A stretch of DNA of 64,000 bases, taken from Pseudopyrenochaeta lycopersici (lineage: Eukaryota; Ascomycota; Dothideomycetes; Pleosporales; Pseudopyrenochaetaceae). The notes under the pieces are model-generated. The model was given only the letters and a program-made list of their open reading frames with translations, did not search any database and was not told the origin of the DNA. Position 1 is the stretch's first letter, and each line of letters starts with the position of its first letter. Positions 1 to 11,400 of the stretch are shown piece after piece. The DNA lies in assembly GCA_003313425.1 (NCBI GenBank), contig NHZP01000001.1, forward strand, positions 620,001-684,000, given 5' to 3'. The position numbers were made by a program, and so were the translations under genes.

Positions 1-3000
1 TTTATAGTAGCGTTATTAGGTTAGCTAGTTCTAACTTAGAGATATAGAATTATAAGTAGATCTTTATATCTAGTAGTAGCTTAAGTATATAATTTATAAG
101 TCTGTTTTATTCTTTAACTAAAAATAGTCTAACTTTAACGTAATTAAGTCCCTTACTTAGTTACTTATTACGTAGATTTTTCGTAAGTAAGTATACTTTA
201 TCCCTCTTTTTTAGCTAAGGTGCTATTTTTCTTTTCTTATTTTAGTAAGAAATACTATTACATTATACTTTCTTAAGGTTCTCTTAAAGTTATTTATATA
301 TTTTCTTTATTTCTTTAGCTATCTTTATAGCTACTTTAGCTTTTCTACTAGGATATAATTTTATAAAGAGATTAGGGTGTCTCCTGTAGTTAGTAAAGAA
401 TAGTGTCTTTCTAGTTAATTCTAATAATTTATTATTATAGGCTAGTTATACTATTAGTAATAATAAGACCTAATTATTTTATTATTAATTACTATAAATT
501 CTTAGGTAGGTCTTTATTATTCTGTTTGTTCTTTCTATCTATCTATCTGTTTATAGGTGATAGGCTATTAACAACTTTCTCTTAGTTCCTATCGCGGCTA
601 TTAATATAGACTAGAAGTTAGATATAAAGAGCTTATCTCTATTACTTATAATAGACTTAGGTATACTATAATATCGTATCAGCCTGTCTAAGATAATAAA
701 CGCTAGTTATTCTATATTATAGTTATTTCTAAATAGTATTATTTCTACTGCTTTTATAAACCTGCAGACTATATTAAAGATAGCGTTATACTTAATTCCT
801 ATTACAGAATCTTTAGATAGTAGTAACCCTATTACAAAGTCTATAGAAATATCTACTTAAGGTTTATTAGGTAGCTCTATAGCTTACATTTCTCTATATA
901 GTGCGTAAGTACTGTATTTATTCTTATAACAGTCCGCGCATTTTTTAATAAACTATTTAACTTTAGCCTTTATATTCTTAAAGCTATAGTGTCGCTGTAT
1001 AAGTTCTATTATTCTCTTAATTCCTAGGTAACTATATACTAGGTTATTATAGTATTATTAAATAATTACTTCTTATAATTCTTTAGGTACTTTAGACGTA
1101 ATTATTATAGTATTATTTAATAACTTATTAGGTCCTAAGCTTCTATCCTAGTTTACTTAAAGGATAGCATCGCTAACTATTACTTTTATTCCTGCGATGT
1201 CTGTTCTGCAGCTAAGAGCATTAGCTCTGCCGTTATCCTTTCTTAGCGTATACATAATCTTAAACTTATATTATCTTAGCATTTTAGCCTATCTAACCTA
1301 TCTATAGTTTAAAGTTTTAGTAGTAGTAAAATAAACTAAGTTCTTATAATCTATAAATATTATAAGATCTAAGCAGCTTTCTGCATAGATTTACTAGTAG
1401 TTAAGGGCGTTAATAACTGCTATAAGCTCTTTATTATGCACGTTGTAGCGTTTCTTAGCGTCTATAAATTTTCTTAAGTAGTACGTAATTAGGTGCTATT
1501 TCCTATTACGTTCTTATTTTACTATTATACCTAGTATAAGGTCTAAGGCATCTATTTTAAACTGTAAGGGTTCTCCTATTTAGAATATAATTAACACTAG
1601 AAGTATAATATAGGCTTCCTTAAGTATCTAGAATACTTTTCTTTATTTATTTCCTTATTCCTATTTTATATCTTTCCTCGTAAGCTTAGTAAGTAGAATA
1701 GATTTCCTAGAAAAATCCTTAATAAACTATTAGTTAAAGTTAATAAATCTTATAAATAACTATATATCTTTAACTATTTTAGGTTTAGGCTATTCTTTTA
1801 CTACTCTTATTTTTTCTTTACTTATCTTTACTCTATATACACCTACTATATATCCTAAGAATTTAACTTAAGTGCCTAGTATGTTACTAGTATATTAGTA
1901 AGACTAAAAGGCATTACTATATACTTATAGTAGCTATAGCGTGTTCTAAACGCAGTCTTCTATTCTTTACCTTCCTTTATGCGAATAAGGTTATATACTC
2001 CTCTTAAGTCTAATACTATAAAGACTTTTATAAAGGCTAGTTAATCTTATAATTCTGCTATATTTAGTAAAGGGTATTAATTCTTTACTATAATATTATT
2101 AAGCTTCTAATAGTTAACGCATAATCTTAACTTCTTATTTTTCTTTAGTATAAATAGTATAGAGTATCCTGCTAGTAATTATAATTCCCTAATAAATCCC
2201 TTTTTTAAGTTTGTCTTAATATATTTGTGCAGGGTTTTAAGTTCTTTTTCTAGTAAACTATAAATTAGGCTAAAAGTTAGTTACTTTCCTTCCTATAGGA
2301 TAATCTTATAATCCTAAGGTTAATACTTAGGTAATACTTTTATAGTTATCTCTTCCTAAAAGAGTAACTTATATTCTTTATACTTATTAGGGATTACTAG
2401 AGTTACGCTTTACTCCTTAACTCTAGCTTATTAGTCTAAGGGCCTCCTATTAGTACCTGCTAAGTTAGATCCTCGTGTCTTAAGGTTGTCCTTATTTAAA
2501 GTAAGGATTCTAATTATTATCTTCTTATCTACCTAGGTACTTAGCTGCAGCGTAGGTTTACTTATAGTTACATCCGTTCTACAGCATTTAAATAAGAACT
2601 TTTTCCTTTTCTAATCTATATCTAGGCTATATTCTCTTAACTATAAGAGTCCTAGTATTACATTATATTATAATAGTTTAAAGACGTCTAGGTTAATCGT
2701 TTCCCTATAGTTCTAGATAATAAGTTATACGCTCTATACTTCGTGTGTAATTACAGACTCTAATAGCATTAGTTATCTATTAGCTACTATTAATAGATAT
2801 AGTACTAATTTTAATAATAGGATAAGGCTAGCTTATTCTATTACTCGCGCAGAAATATAGCTCTATTATACTCTAGAATCTACTAGTACCTTTATCTAGC
2901 TTCTATTAAGCTTAATATTTAGCTTAAGGAGTCCTTATGCACCTGTTATATATAGAGTTCGTAATTCTTGCTTATTAGTAGGCGTAATTCTAAAAGAGGC

Positions 3001-5515
3001 TCCTCCTAGTACCTATTTAGTGTCTTAACGTCTTTATACTTAAGGCAGTTAGAGTTAAGGCACGTTTACTATTACTGTTAGTTACACTCTCTATTAAAGA
3101 CTAGCTACATCGCTATAGTAGCCGCAGGGTCGTTATTTCCTAGGAAGTAGAGGATAGTCCTCTTATCCTATAGGTAGTTATCGCATTTAACTTTAAGATA
3201 ATTATACTATTAATATTTATATTAGTAAAATAAGTAAGGGAAGTATCCCTGTTCTGTCTTACTTAAATAGTGTATAGCGTACAGGTCTGTGGTGTAGAAA
3301 GACTAGTAGACTACACCGTGTCGCTTATTACGTGGATCTATTAAGTAGTCTAGTACTAGTTTCTATAGTCCTTTACGCATAGTATATAGGGCTTAAGCCG
3401 CCTCTACGCGCTTATAGTAGTCTCTAGCTTCTTCCTCTATAAGAAGCTAGTTAGAGTTAATATTCTCCTTATCGTCCTCCTAATATATTTATTATTTAAG
3501 CTAGGTATAAATATCTTATTTCTTACTATCTGTAAGCATAATTTCGCCGTAGGAATTAACTTAAGGATACCCTTACTATACTAAGTTCTTAGTGCTTAGT
3601 ACGTAGAAAGCGTCTTCTTATTTTAGTAGTAGTATTATTTAGCGTCGTAATATATATTTAGGGGTCTTAACTACTAAGAGTTCTAGTACCTATATTTACC
3701 TAGCTTATTAAAGTTTCTATAGTGCGTCCCTAACGCTTATAGGTTACTATACTTTCTTAGCTCTTTCTACCTACTCTTATATTACCTTTATATAATATTT
3801 AGGGTATTAGTAGTGTTCCTGTAATATATCTTATATCGCTTACTTAGCTAGAATAATTATACTTATTCCTTATTTTATAGCTGCTTCCTATTCTTCTAAG
3901 GTTAGCGTATTAATATATTATACTTTATATATATATTACGCATATAATTAGTAGTTAAGTTCTATAATATCTTTTTCTACTTCTATAGGCGTTGCTAGCC
4001 TTAGGGTTTCTAGTTAATATTAGTTCTAGAAGTTTTCTTTTTTCTAATTCTTAGTTAAGAGTACTATAGTATTATTAAAGTCTTCTTTAGTATCTTTATA
4101 GACTAGAGATAGAGAGCTATTACTCTCTTCTTCCTTATTACTATACTAGGTTCCTAGAATCTATTTCTTAGTAGGTTCTAGAAGAGGTAGCTATAATATT
4201 TCTACGTCTTAAGCCTCTTCCTCTTAAGTTATAATAACTTCCTATATCTTATTATTACTATTTTCTTCTTTTATAACTATTATATTAATCTAGAGGGTTA
4301 CTTTATTCTTTTATCTATAGTCTTTAGCTATATAGCTTTTCTTATTATAGTTAAAGTAAGTTATTTCTTTTTTCTTCCTGCTCTTACCTAACTTTCCTCT
4401 ATTAAGGTTATCTAGATATGTTACTTTAGGTCCTCCTAATATATACTACCTAGGCACTCCTTATAGTTAATACTAGTACTATAGGCGACTATTATTTAGC
4501 TTATTACGATAATCCTTCTAGGGTTTCTTATCTTCTTTTATTTATCCTAGTAGTCGTCCTCTAAGTCGCACACAGAGCTCGTATAGTTCTACATCTAGTT
4601 AGATAGTCTCGTTAATTAGGTTATCTAGCGTAGTAATGCCTATGCTAGAGCGCATTAGTTTAGTTTAGACGTCTGCTTTTAAGCCTTATTTATATATAGT
4701 TTTAAGGGTGTTATTATTCTAGTTAGTTTATCTAGCATACCCTAAAAACTTGTTAGCGTAATTAGCTATAGACTGGGTTTATTATATGTTCTAGATTTTA
4801 TGTTCTGCGATAGTAGTCTTGTTTAGTAATCTAAATACTTGTTGCATGCGTGTCTTAAATTCTCCTATGTCTTTAAATATCTTAATTAGCTTCTTTAGTT
4901 TAGTTCTTTTAGCTAAGTACTTAACTAGGTAAGGCTTTACCTATTTAGCAGCTTTGCCCCTTATATAGCTTATTATAAGTACTGCTTAGTTATTATTATC
5001 TATAGTAGTTGTATTAAACTTAAAGAACAGGTCGAACTAGAGTAGCTAGTCTTTAAGCTTAAATTGATCTCTATAGAAGAGGTCTAGTTTAGCGACAGCG
5101 TTGCCTAGCCTAGTAGTATAGTAGGCCGCGTTTTCTATATAAGTGTTACTTATCTTAAAAGCTATTAGTAAAGATAGCTAATAAGATTGTAAGGTTAGTT
5201 CTCTAGGATAGAGTAAGGGACTAGATAGAAGGGGGGTTTAATACTAAGATAGTAAGAGGGTACTTCTGTAAAGAGTACTAAGGGTTAAGAATAATTAGTA
5301 TTACTATTACTATACTGTAGAGTATAATATTAAGTTGAATATAATAATCTATAAGGGCTTATTGTAGTAATCTATATACATAGCGCGCTTGTCGCGCTCG
5401 CCCTTGGCAGAGCGAGCGGTCACGTGATATGTGACAGAGTGGAACACTGGCGCTTCCCGACTGGCTGCCAGTGTCTGAGGCTCTTCCTCCTTGTCCAGGA
5501 TCTCAGATCCTAACA
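1..5515 (-). mobile_element. Ty3/Gypsy element, family 1 (LTR type a), RIP-degraded, cut by window start
   Basis: Read on the minus strand, this is the 5' LTR (right end) followed by gag and most of pol. It aligns by eye base for base with the plus-strand element at 8030-14986. Positions 1-2300 also match 32440-34850. Reading frames are broken by many TAA/TAG codons, as RIP produces. Two structural lesions stand out: a 175-bp deletion removing the reverse transcriptase catalytic core (junction near 1868-1872), and a 27-bp deletion at the LTR/internal junction (near 5152-5160). The 3' end, with any antisense ORF and 3' LTR, lies outside the window. It is not autonomous. Confidence 0.85.
5153..5515 (-). 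repeat. 5' LTR of the reverse Gypsy (type a, 5' TGTTAGGATC)
   Basis: The minus-strand sequence begins TGTTAGGATC at 5515 and matches the 393-bp LTRs at 8030-8422 and 14594-14986 along its length. It is less mutated in its GC-rich U3 part (about 5390-5515). Its inner end is missing: the last bases of the LTR and the first bases of the internal region have been deleted together. Confidence 0.85.
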
Positions 5516-6313
5516 CTAAGAAGCCTTACCCTCTACCCTTAAGTTTAAGGCTATTTTAGCAGCTACAGCTAACACATAACCTGCCTTAACCTGTAAAGCC
5601 CCTCTAGCTGTAATTTATTATTACTGTTTATCCTTCCTACAATATAAACGCGTGTTTAAGGTACAAAGTTTACTATTTTCTTCTGCTAAGATTATAGCTA
5701 AGTTTATAGCTAGCTAACAGCCTTTAATAAGCTAAGTAAGAGCCCTGCTTAATAGGCTCTGTAATTAACGTTAAAGGAGCTTACGTATAAGCTAGGCCTG
5801 TTAGTTAAGTTAATTAGTAGTGTAAGGCGTTTCTGTTGTCTAAACAGCCTTAGCCGTAGCTACTGTCTATAGAGGAGACAGTATATAAGGCTATACTAGG
5901 CGTTTATCTTTACAGGATCCTTACATTTTGCGCGCTGTAAGTAGAATTTACAGTTCTACTTTCTCTAAAGCTCTAACTAAGCCTTAATAAAACGATAGAC
6001 CTAGTTCTTACTAAGAGGAGGTAGAGGAGGCTGCTGGCCTTATGCGGCGAGAAGGGCGTCTCCTAACTAACGTACGTTAATAATATAAGGCGGAAAGCCT
6101 CGTTAATTAAGCTCTAGTATCTATTAAACGAGGCTCTATTCCTTAGTAGATAATAGCTTACATTTTCGTACGTTAATTATTAAAGGAGGCTAGCAGCCTT
6201 AGAGGCGCCGCTAAAGGAGCGATCAGGGAACGTTAAATAGCTCCGCAGCCCTGCGCATACTTTTTATCTGTCTTAAATTAATCGCCTAAGACGCAAGAAG
6301 GACACGATCCTCC
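5516..6313. other. Unassigned repeat-like spacer
   Basis: About 800 bp between two Gypsy copies with no open frame. It is AT-rich but keeps GC-rich patches and short recurring words such as cgtacgttaatta (near 6070 and 6170). It is probably a relic of another element, but I recognise no domain. Confidence 0.3.
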
Positions 6314-7604
6314 TGTCAGGGTTCAATCCTTTCAGGTTACTAGACGCAGGTAAAAGGGTTCAATCCTTCCAAGTTACTAGACGCAGGTGAAAGGTAACAA
6401 TCCTGCCAAGTTACTAGACGCAGGTGAAAGGTAACTGTTACCTCTTACCTTTCACTAAGCTAGGTAACTGGATCGGGACTAGCCTGCTCTAGCTTATGTA
6501 TATAGGCAGCACCTCTCCCCCGAAGGTGAGAGGTATCTGCTATTTTATCCATTTCCTTTTAAATTAAGTTTCTTTAACTAAGACCGTCCTAACTGTGCGT
6601 GTTAACTGCCTTACATAATAGCAGATCATACAGCGCTTTGGCTCCTCTCTGTAGTTAACACACAGTTACTTAAGCTATTACCTCTTAGGTAAGTTTAACA
6701 GTAAGGTGGTACTAACGTACTAGGACTAGATCCTATCCCCCCTTAGTTAAGCTTTGGGATAGCCCTTATATAATAGTTAATTTATAGTGCTATCCTCTGC
6801 TACTAGTTTAGCTAAAATTTTGTAAGCTATTCCCCCTTAGTTAAGCTTTAGAATAGCCTAGAATTTGCTAGGTTTCCTTGCTAGTAACCTGTTTCGCATC
6901 TTAGTGCCTGCGCTTTGCGCTACCTAAACGCTAGGATTATTATTAATAAGACACGTCCTATTATTCCCTTCCTTAAATAAGAATACTCTAGAGATTATTC
7001 CTACTTTTACACACTATAGTCTGTGCGTGTATTTTAATTGCGCGCACGTACTGCCTTAAGCACGTATTTACCCTCTAAAACTTTCTAATTAGGTAATTCT
7101 CTAAACTTAGCCTATATATAATACTCCTAAGTATTTATTCTAGTCCTAGCAACCTTACCTAACTAATAACACTACTTAACTAACAGTTAAATCTTAAGTC
7201 TGCTTACTAAAGCTTAAGGATTCCCTCTAGTTTTACTTTAACTTTTACTTTTACTACTACAGCTACTTTTACTTCTATCTAACCTTCTTTGTTTAGCCTA
7301 ATAGCAGACAGCTCTTATAATAAAGAGTCTTCTAGCTAGCAGCCTAAATTTTAAGCCTATTAGAAAGATGACGCGTTAGCTAAAACACAGGCGGCTCGTA
7401 ATTAACTTAGAGAAAAGGCTTATTAACGCTAAGAGAAGAATAAGAATAAGGCTATAGAGGATTCAGAACTAGTTATCTTAGAAAACCCTGTTATTAAAGA
7501 CGTAGAGTACCCTAAATTTACGCTAACAAGCTCCTGTGCTAACTTATTAACTAAGGAAGTTAATCTATATTCCTTCTCTCGCGATACAACACAGCGTGCT
7601 AAGT
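6314..7604 (+). mobile_element. Gypsy family 2, copy A: 5' LTR plus start of internal region
   Basis: Begins TGTCAGGGTT (RIP variant of the family start TGTTAGGGTT). It matches 7605-8024 and then 14990-15810 in order, showing it is the 5' end of the same element as copy B. It stops abruptly at 7604, where copy B's LTR begins. The LTR carries three tandem units of about 40 bp built around ttactagacgcagg (about 6325-6430). Confidence 0.75.
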
Positions 7605-8029
7605 GTTAGGGTTCAATCCTTTCAGGTTACTAGACGCAGGTGAAAGGTAACGATCCTGCCAAGTTACTAGACGCAGGTGAAAGGTAACTATTACCTCTTA
7701 CCTTTTACCAAGCTAGGTAACTGGATCGGGACTAGCCTGCTCTAGCTTATGTATATAGGCAGCACCTCTCCCCCGAAGGTGAGAGGTATCTGCTATTTTA
7801 TCTATTTCCTTTTAAATTAAGTTTCTTTAACTAAGACCGTCCTAACTGTGCGTGTTGACTGCCTTACATAATAGCAGATTATACAGCGCTTTGGCTCCTC
7901 TCTGTAGTTAACACACAGTTACTTAAGCTCTTACCTCTTAGGTAAGTTTAACAGTAAGGTAGTACTAACGTACTAGGACTAGATCCTATCCCCCCTCAGT
8001 TAAGCTTTAGGATAGCCCTCGCACGATAG
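7605..8029 (+). mobile_element. Gypsy family 2, copy B, left part (split by insertion)
   Basis: Starts with TGTTAGGGTT directly after copy A and matches copy A's first about 450 bp, but with two rather than three tandem LTR units. It is interrupted at GATAG (8025-8029) by the element at 8030-14986 and resumes at 14987 with the same GATAG. Confidence 0.8.
8025..8029. repeat. Target-site duplication GATAG, left copy
   Basis: GATAG directly precedes the 5' LTR and recurs at 14987-14991 directly after the 3' LTR. A 5-bp duplication is what Ty3/Gypsy integrases produce. Confidence 0.9.
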
Positions 8030-8422
8030 TGTTAGGATCTGGAATCCTAGACAGGGAGGGAGAGCCCCAGGTACTGACAGCCAGTCAAGAAGCGCTAGTG
8101 TTCCACTCTGTCACGCGTTACGTGACCGCTCGCTCCGCCAAGGACGAGCGCTCGCAGCGCTCGCGGCGAGCGCAACAAGCGCGTTATGTATATAGATCAC
8201 CACAATAAACCCTTATAGCTTATTGTATTTAACTTAATATTATACTCTACAGTATAGTAATAGCAATACTAATTATTCTTAATCTCTAGTACTCTTTACA
8301 GAAGCACCCTCTTACTGTCTTAGTATTAAACCCCCTTCTATCTAGTCCCTCACTCTATCCCGGAGAACTAACCTTATAGTCTTATTAGTTATCCTTACTA
8401 ATAGCCTTTAAGATTTGTTACA
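8030..8422 (+). repeat. 5' LTR, type a (393 bp)
   Basis: Starts TGTTAGGATCTGG and ends GATTTGTTACA, so has the canonical TG...CA ends. Its length equals the 3' LTR. The U3 is GC-rich (about 8030-8200), and the R/U5 part is shared with the LTRs at 31139 and 34838. Confidence 0.93.
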
Positions 8423-8439
8423 CTTTAAACACCCTTAAG

Positions 8440-11400
8440 ATAAGTGACACTAAGATAGAGACCACTAACTATTATGCCATAAGGCTAGGCAACGCTGTCG
8501 CTAAACCGGACCTCTTCTATGGAGATCGGTTCAAGCTTGAAGACTAGTTACTCTAGTTCAACCTATTCTTCAAGTTCAACGCAACTACCATAGACAACGA
8601 CAACTAAGCAGTACTTATGTCAAGCTACATAAGAGGCGAAGCTGCTAAATAGGTAAAACCCTACCTAGTTAAGTACATGAGCGATAAAGAGAAGCCTTAA
8701 AAACTTATTATCATATTTAAAAATACAGAAAGATTTAAAACATATATGCGCTAAGCGTTCAGGCTCCCAAACGTAGCAACTATTACAGAGCGCAAAATCT
8801 AAAACATATAATAAACTAGGTCTGCAGCCAACTATACTAATAAATTTCTAGGTTACGCCAGACAGACTAGTTAGAATAACGACACCCTAAAAACTATGTA
8901 CAAATAAGGCCTAAAAGCGGACGTCCAGACCAAGCTTATATATACAGGCACGAAAATTACAACACTAGATAACCTAATTAATAAAACTATCTAGCTAAAT
9001 ATAGAGCTCTATAAGCTCTGTATACAACTTAGGGGATAACTACTAGGATAAACAAAAGAAGATAAGAAACCCTAGAAGGATTATCGCAATAAGCTAAATA
9101 ATAGTTACCTATAACATTAGTATTAACTATAGGGAGTGCCCAGACAGTACCTGTTAGAGGGCCCTAAGGCAATGTATTTAGATAACCTTAATAAGGAAAA
9201 GTTAGGTAAGGGTAGAAAGAAAAAAGAAATAACCTGTTTTAACTATAATAAGAAAGGCTATATAGCTAAGGACTGTAGAAGTAAGAATAAGGTAACCTCC
9301 TAGATTAACATAATAGTAGTAAAAGAAGAACACAGCAACAATAAAACATAGGAAGTTGTCGCAACCTAAGAGGAAGAGGCCTAAGACATAGAGTTATTAC
9401 AGCTACCTCTCCTAGAACCTACTAGGAAAGGGATTCTAGGAACCTAGTATAGCGACGAGGAAGAAGAGAGCAGCAGCTCCCTATCTCTAGTCTACGAAGA
9501 TATAGAGGAAAACTTTAATAATACTATAGTACTCTTAACTAAGAATTAGAAGAAGGAAAACTTCTAGAAATAATATTAACTAGGAACTCTAAGGCTATTA
9601 ACGCCTACGGAGGCAGAAAAAGATATCGCAGAACTTAACCGCCAACTATACGCATAACATATGTATAAAGCATAATATATTAACGCGTTAACCTTAGAAG
9701 AATAGGAAGCAGCTATAAAACAAGGGATAAGTATAATTATTCTAGCTAAATAAGTAATGCAAGACATGTTGCGGGAACACTACTATTATCCTAAACATTA
9801 TACAAAGATAATATAAGAATAGGTAGAAAAAGCTAAGGAAGCATAGTAACCTGTAAGCGTTAGGGACGCACTATAGAAACTTCGACGAGCTAGATAAATA
9901 TAAGTACTAAAACCCCTAATTATTAAGACCCCTAAATACGTACTACAACGCTAAATAATACTACTACTAACACGGGAAGACGCGTTCTATATACCAAACA
10001 CTAAGAACCTAGTATAATAAGAGTACCTTTAAGTTAACTCCTACGGCGAAATCGCGCTTACAGACAGTAAGAAGTAAGATATTTATACGTAGCTTAAATA
10101 ATAAATGCATTAGGAGGACGATAAAGAGAATGTTAACCCTCTCTAGTATCTTACAGAAGAAGAAGCCTAAGAGATGTATGAGCACGCTAAGGCAGCTTAG
10201 ACCCTACATACTATGCGTAAAGGACTACAGAAACTAGTACTAGACTACTTGATGAATCTACGCAATAAGCGACACAGTGTCGTCTACTAGTCCTTTTATA
10301 CCACAGACCTATGCGCGATCCATTATTTAAGTAAAACAGAACAAGGATACTTCCCTCACTCGTTTCACTAATGCGGGTACTAATAGTATAATTATCCTGA
10401 AGTCAAATGCGACAACCACCTATAGGATAAGAGGACCGTCCTCTACTTCCTAAGGAATGACGACCCTGCGGCTACTATAGCGATGCAGCTAGTCTTTAAT
10501 AGAGAATATAATTAGTAATAATAGCAAACGTGCCTTAACTTAGATTACCTTAAGCATAAAGACATTAAGACACTAAACAGGTATTAGGAGGAGCCTTTTT
10601 TAGGGTCACGCCTACTAATAAGTAAGAACCGCGAACCCTATGCGCAATAGGCATATAAGGACTCCTTAAGCTAAATATTAAGCTTAACAGAAGCTGGATA
10701 AAGGCACTAGTAGATTCTAGAGCACAACAGAGCTACATTTCTGCGCGAGCGATAGAATAAGCTAGCCTTATCCCATCGTTAAAATTAGTACCATATCTAT
10801 TAACAGTCGCCGATGGACAACTAATGCTATCAGAGTCTGTAATCACACACGAAGTACAGAGCGTGCAACTTATTATCTAGAACTATAGGGAAATAATTAA
10901 CCTAGATGTCTTTGGACTATTATAACACGACGTAATACTAGGACTTTTATAGTTAAGAGAACATAGTCTAGACATAGATTGGAAAAAGAAAAAGTTCTCG
11001 TTTAAGTACTGTGGAACGGACGCAACCACGAGTAAGCCTACACTGCGGCTGAGTGCCCAGGTAGATAAGAAGATAATGGTTAGGATCCTCACTTCGAACA
11101 AGGACAGCCTCAAGATACGAGGGTCTAACTTAGTAGGTACCAATAGGAGGCCCTTAGACTAACAAGCTAGAGTTAAGGAGTAAAGCGCAACTCTAGTAAT
11201 CCCTAATAAGTATAAGGAATACAAGTCACTCTTTTAGGAAGAGACAACTACAAAAGCATTACCTAAATATTAACCCTAGGATCACGAGATTATCCTACAA
11301 GAAGGAAAGCAACTAACTTTCAGCCTAATTTACGGTTTATTAAAAAAGGAACTTAAGACCCTACGCGAATATATTAAGACGAACTTAAAAAAGGGATTTA

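Noticed and set aside
9576..11143. Minus-strand ORFs of 63 and 86 codons
   Set aside because: They are shadows of the plus-strand gag-pol of the Gypsy element.
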